Source: Xenorhabdus sp. BG5 (GTDB lineage Bacteria; Pseudomonadota; Gammaproteobacteria; Enterobacterales; Enterobacteriaceae). From it: a DNA stretch of 64,000 nucleotides. Of the stretch, positions 61,007 to 64,000 are shown piece by piece (position 1 is the first letter of the stretch; each line of letters starts with the position of its first letter). The DNA is taken from contig NZ_JADEUG010000012.1 of assembly GCF_015163665.1 (NCBI RefSeq), positions 1-64,000 of the forward strand. Reading direction: 5' to 3'. Made by a program: the position numbers and the translations under genes. The notes under the pieces were generated by a model. That model saw nothing but the letters and a program-made list of their open reading frames with translations. It ran no database searches and was not told the origin of the DNA.

Positions 61007-64000
61007 AGTGGGCAAAAAGGGTGAGTATTGCTTTCCTGCTGATTGTCGGCCTGTTATTGGTGGCAGTTGCCGGGCTGGTTGGCACGCAAACGGGCTTGCA
61101 TTTTGTGATCAACAGTGCGGCACGTTGGGTTCCCGGATTGGATATTGCGAGTGTCAGCGGCGGTTGGCGCGATTTAACGTTAAAAGGCGTCAAATATCAG
61201 ATGCCAGGCGTTAACGTTAATGCGGATAATTTGCACCTCTCTATCCGGCTCTCCTGCCTGAAACACAGCCAGGTATGTGTCAATGCCTTGACCACTGAAG
61301 GTGTTACTGTTTCGGTGAATACCGCTGAATTGCCGCCATCGGCACCTACGACTGAATCGGAACCATTAACTGAATTGCAAACACCGTATCCTATTTCACT
61401 GGATTTGCTTTCCTTGAAAAATATTCATGTGCAGGTGGATGATATTGCCATTGCATTGGATGAGTTTAAAACGGCAGCTCAGTGGCAAGAAAAACGGCTG
61501 ATATTAAAACCGACGGAAATTAATAACCTGTTAGTGGCATTGCCAAAAAGTGCACCTGAAAAAATCGGTACAGCACAAAAAGTTAGGCAGCAGGCTGAAC
61601 CGGAAAAATCTCTGGGTGAAACGTTGAAAGCGCTGTTTGCCCAACCGCTGTTAGCGGAGTTACCCAATATTCCCATTCCGCTTGATATCACGCTGGAAGG
61701 TATCCACGGTAGCCAGCTTCATTTAACCGGTGATACCGATATCAAGATTAACGATTTGCGACTAAAGGCCAGTAATCAGGGGCAGGCAGTCGAAATAAAA
61801 ACGTTAAGTGTGCAGGCACCGGAAGGTTCGCTGGCGATACGGGGAACGGCAAAACTAGCTGAACAATGGCCAATAAATCTGGTGGTTAAGGGTAAGGTCG
61901 ATAATTTAAAACATATCAATCTGGATGATTTAACCGGACAACAGGTTGATTTAACGTTAAAAGGTGCACTATTACAGCAGCTTGATCTCGCATTGAATCT
62001 TTCCGGCCCTGTTGCCGCCAGTTTGGATGCCCAGACTGCATTGGCAAAAGCCGGCTTACCTGTGCGTCTGACATTGAAAAGCCAGCACCTGCAATGGCCG
62101 CTGCAAGGCAAGCCAGAATATCAGCTTGATGGCGTCAAGTTGCGCTTGAATGGTCAAGCAAGTCACTACGATCTTTCTCTCCGTTCGGATATTAAGGGCA
62201 ATGATCTTCCGCCAGCATCGTTAATGTTGGATGCAAAAGGTAATGAAGAATTACTGAGGTTAACGCGCCTGCGTTTGGCGGCCTTGCAGGGTAAAGCCGA
62301 TATTGCAGGCGTGGTTGATTGGAGTAAAGCTATTAGCTGGAATGCTAAATTAATGTTGGATGGTATCAATACGGCCAAACAGTGGCCGGAATGGCCCGCC
62401 CGACTAGGCGGTAACATAGCCGTGCGTGGTAGCGTGTATGGAGGAAGCTGGCAGCTCCAGATCCCTGAAATTACCCTTGATGGTCATGTGAAACAGAATG
62501 TCATCAGAGCGCGTGGCAAGGCATCGGGTAACGCAGCAGGCCAGTGGGATATTCCGCAACTCGATCTTGCCGTTGGGCGTAATACGCTGAATATACAGGG
62601 GCAACTTACGGATCAGGCGTGGAAACTGGATGGTGAAATTAATGCGCCGCAATTAACGGGCTTATTGCCGGGTTTGGCTGGCTTTATTACCGGTGAAGTC
62701 AAACTGCGCGGAAATATGCAGGCCCCACAAATCATGGCGGATTTGAATGCACGCGGGTTGCGCTGGCAGAATGAGCTAAGCGTGGATAGCGCCACGATCA
62801 AAGGTGATGTACGTTCGGCTGAGCAGATCCAGGGTCAGTTATCGGTTGTTGTGCGGCAATTGCAGCAGGCGGATTTAACCATCAGGAACCTGACACTCAA
62901 CGCGAAAGGTACAGAAAAGAAACATGATTTACAACTGAAAATTGAAGGCACGCCGGTATCAGGCCAATTGGCACTTCATGGCAGCTTTGATCGTCAAAAG
63001 GAGCATTGGCAAGGCAGTATTAACGATACTGACTTTAATACACCTGTTGGTGAGTGGCGTTTAAGCAAAGCGATAGCCATTGATTATTTCAACTTGAAGC
63101 AAAAGGCCATTGTGGGACCTCATTGCTGGCTTAATCCCAATGCTCAGCTTTGTATCTCAAAACCCATTGAGGCGGGGAGCAGCGGTCATGCACAAGTGGT
63201 ACTTGAACGCTTTGATCTGGCTATGATCCGGCCATTCCTTGATAAAAGCACCCAACTTAAGGGCGTATTCAATGGTCATGCTGAGATCAGATGGACAGCA
63301 GGACAGGGATTGCCCCAGGCAAAAGTGGCTCTGCAAGGGAATGGGGTACAAGTTCGTCAGGTTGTGGAAGGTAATACTTTACCGGTTAATTTTGACACAC
63401 TCACCTTGAATGCAGGGCTGGCAGATGGCAAGGCTAATTTGGCATGGTTATTCAAATTGGTTGGCAACGGGCAGTTAAAAGGCGATGTGCAGGTCGCTGA
63501 TTTAGAAGGCAGCCGAAAATTAGCGGGCAATGTCGATATTCAGGCACTTTCTTTAGGCTTGGTTAAACCCATTTTGGGTAAAGGCGAAAAAGCGGAGGGA
63601 GAATTAAGTGCGAATTTACGTATTGGTGGTAATGTCAGAGATCCGTTGCTATTTGGTCAACTTAACGCTGATGCCCTGCAAATGAGTAGTCATTGGCTGC
63701 CATTCGATATCACCCAAGGCCAGTTAGCCGTTCATTTTGCCGGTGCCAGCTCTGATATGCATGGTATGATTAGAACGCCCAAGGGACAACTAAACCTGAA
63801 TGGTTATGCTGACTGGCGCAACCTGAATGCCTGGTACGCCAGAGTGACAGCCAATGGTGACCAGTTACGTGTCACGGTTCCGCCGATGGTGAAGGTGGAT
63901 GTCAGTCCAAATTTGGTGCTGGAAGCAAAACCAAACCTGCTGAAACTTGACGGTAATGTAGATATCCCGTGGGCACGTATTACCGTTCAGGAGTTACCGG
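61003..64000 (+). CDS. tamB: TamB, inner-membrane partner of TamA (partial, runs off window)
   Basis: The start of a large AsmA-like protein; 999 codons are visible and the frame stays open to the end. The beginning [18 protein letters not shown] is a single membrane anchor (signal anchor), followed by the family's periplasmic beta-taco region ([27 protein letters not shown]). The remainder is repetitive beta structure. It overlaps tamA by 4 nt (ATGA), indicating translational coupling. Full length in E. coli is about 1260 residues, so roughly 260 are missing from this window. Confidence 0.94.
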   Translation, partial: MKWAKRVSIAFLLIVGLLLVAVAGLVGTQTGLHFVINSAARWVPGLDIASVSGGWRDLTLKGVKYQMPGVNVNADNLHLSIRLSCLKHSQVCVNALTTEGVTVSVNTAELPPSAPTTESEPLTELQTPYPISLDLLSLKNIHVQVDDIAIALDEFKTAAQWQEKRLILKPTEINNLLVALPKSAPEKIGTAQKVRQQAEPEKSLGETLKALFAQPLLAELPNIPIPLDITLEGIHGSQLHLTGDTDIKINDLRLKASNQGQAVEIKTLSVQAPEGSLAIRGTAKLAEQWPINLVVKGKVDNLKHINLDDLTGQQVDLTLKGALLQQLDLALNLSGPVAASLDAQTALAKAGLPVRLTLKSQHLQWPLQGKPEYQLDGVKLRLNGQASHYDLSLRSDIKGNDLPPASLMLDAKGNEELLRLTRLRLAALQGKADIAGVVDWSKAISWNAKLMLDGINTAKQWPEWPARLGGNIAVRGSVYGGSWQLQIPEITLDGHVKQNVIRARGKASGNAAGQWDIPQLDLAVGRNTLNIQGQLTDQAWKLDGEINAPQLTGLLPGLAGFITGEVKLRGNMQAPQIMADLNARGLRWQNELSVDSATIKGDVRSAEQIQGQLSVVVRQLQQADLTIRNLTLNAKGTEKKHDLQLKIEGTPVSGQLALHGSFDRQKEHWQGSINDTDFNTPVGEWRLSKAIAIDYFNLKQKAIVGPHCWLNPNAQLCISKPIEAGSSGHAQVVLERFDLAMIRPFLDKSTQLKGVFNGHAEIRWTAGQGLPQAKVALQGNGVQVRQVVEGNTLPVNFDTLTLNAGLADGKANLAWLFKLVGNGQLKGDVQVADLEGSRKLAGNVDIQALSLGLVKPILGKGEKAEGELSANLRIGGNVRDPLLFGQLNADALQMSSHWLPFDITQGQLAVHFAGASSDMHGMIRTPKGQLNLNGYADWRNLNAWYARVTANGDQLRVTVPPMVKVDVSPNLVLEAKPNLLKLDGNVDIPWARITVQELP

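Overview
The window looks like chromosomal DNA of a gammaproteobacterium in the Morganellaceae, most like Xenorhabdus or Photorhabdus. The basis is gene-by-gene similarity to E. coli proteins and E. coli gene order (yigI-recQ-pldB-yigL; mscM-psd-rsgA-orn-glyVXY-queG-tsaE-amiB-mutL-miaA-hfq-hflXKC-purA-nsrR-rnr-rlmB-rpsF-priB-rpsR-rplI-fklB; cysQ-ytfJ-ytfK-msrA-tamAB), combined with AT-rich spacers and many accessory insertions. The genus is an inference; no rRNA or marker comparison was possible.

Layout. 1-5.2 kb is a GC-rich mobile element: a tyrosine recombinase, an array of short direct repeats resembling iterons, a large zinc-finger/TOPRIM primase with a P-loop, an XRE-type repressor with an overlapping promoter/operator, and a SymE-like protein. 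5.2-12.6 kb is an orphan type VI secretion effector module on the minus strand: vgrG, an Eag-type chaperone (DUF1795/DcrB-like), a PAAR-Rhs effector with an ADP-ribosyltransferase-like C-terminal toxin, and a small AT-rich presumptive immunity gene coupled to it by a TAATG overlap. 12.7-17.2 kb is core (yigI, recQ, pldB, yigL). 17.2-22.5 kb is accessory: an MHS-family transporter with a LacI-type regulator, a DUF805 membrane protein, a truncated AhpD-like gene, an MFS exporter, and two copies of a roughly 107-bp palindromic repeat.

22.5-28.7 kb is core (mscM, psd, rsgA, orn), followed by three identical tRNA-Gly(GCC) genes. The third tRNA is separated from the first two by a 3.4-kb indolepyruvate oxidoreductase gene and is followed by an HpaB-type flavin monooxygenase. 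Between that gene and queG lies a cluster of DnaA boxes with a consensus IHF site, in the position where E. coli has datA. 35.6-54.7 kb is a dense run of core genes for tRNA modification, cell division amidase, mismatch repair, Hfq, HflX/K/C, PurA, NsrR, RNase R, RlmB, the S6-PriB-S18-L9 operon, FklB and CysQ. It is interrupted only by a small structured remnant before hflK that resembles the 3' end of a tnpB gene and its guide RNA. 54.7-58.5 kb is a second accessory patch: a 54-residue secreted cysteine-containing peptide, ytfJ, ytfK, an orphan AT-rich gene, an IS110 transposase fragment and two more copies of the palindromic repeat. The window ends in core DNA with msrA, tamA and a tamB gene that runs off the edge.

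How it works together. The core genes cover RNA turnover and modification, membrane protein quality control, envelope stress and outer-membrane assembly. The accessory genes point to interbacterial competition (Rhs/VgrG), mobile-element maintenance (SymE, primase, recombinase) and acquired aromatic 2-oxoacid metabolism.
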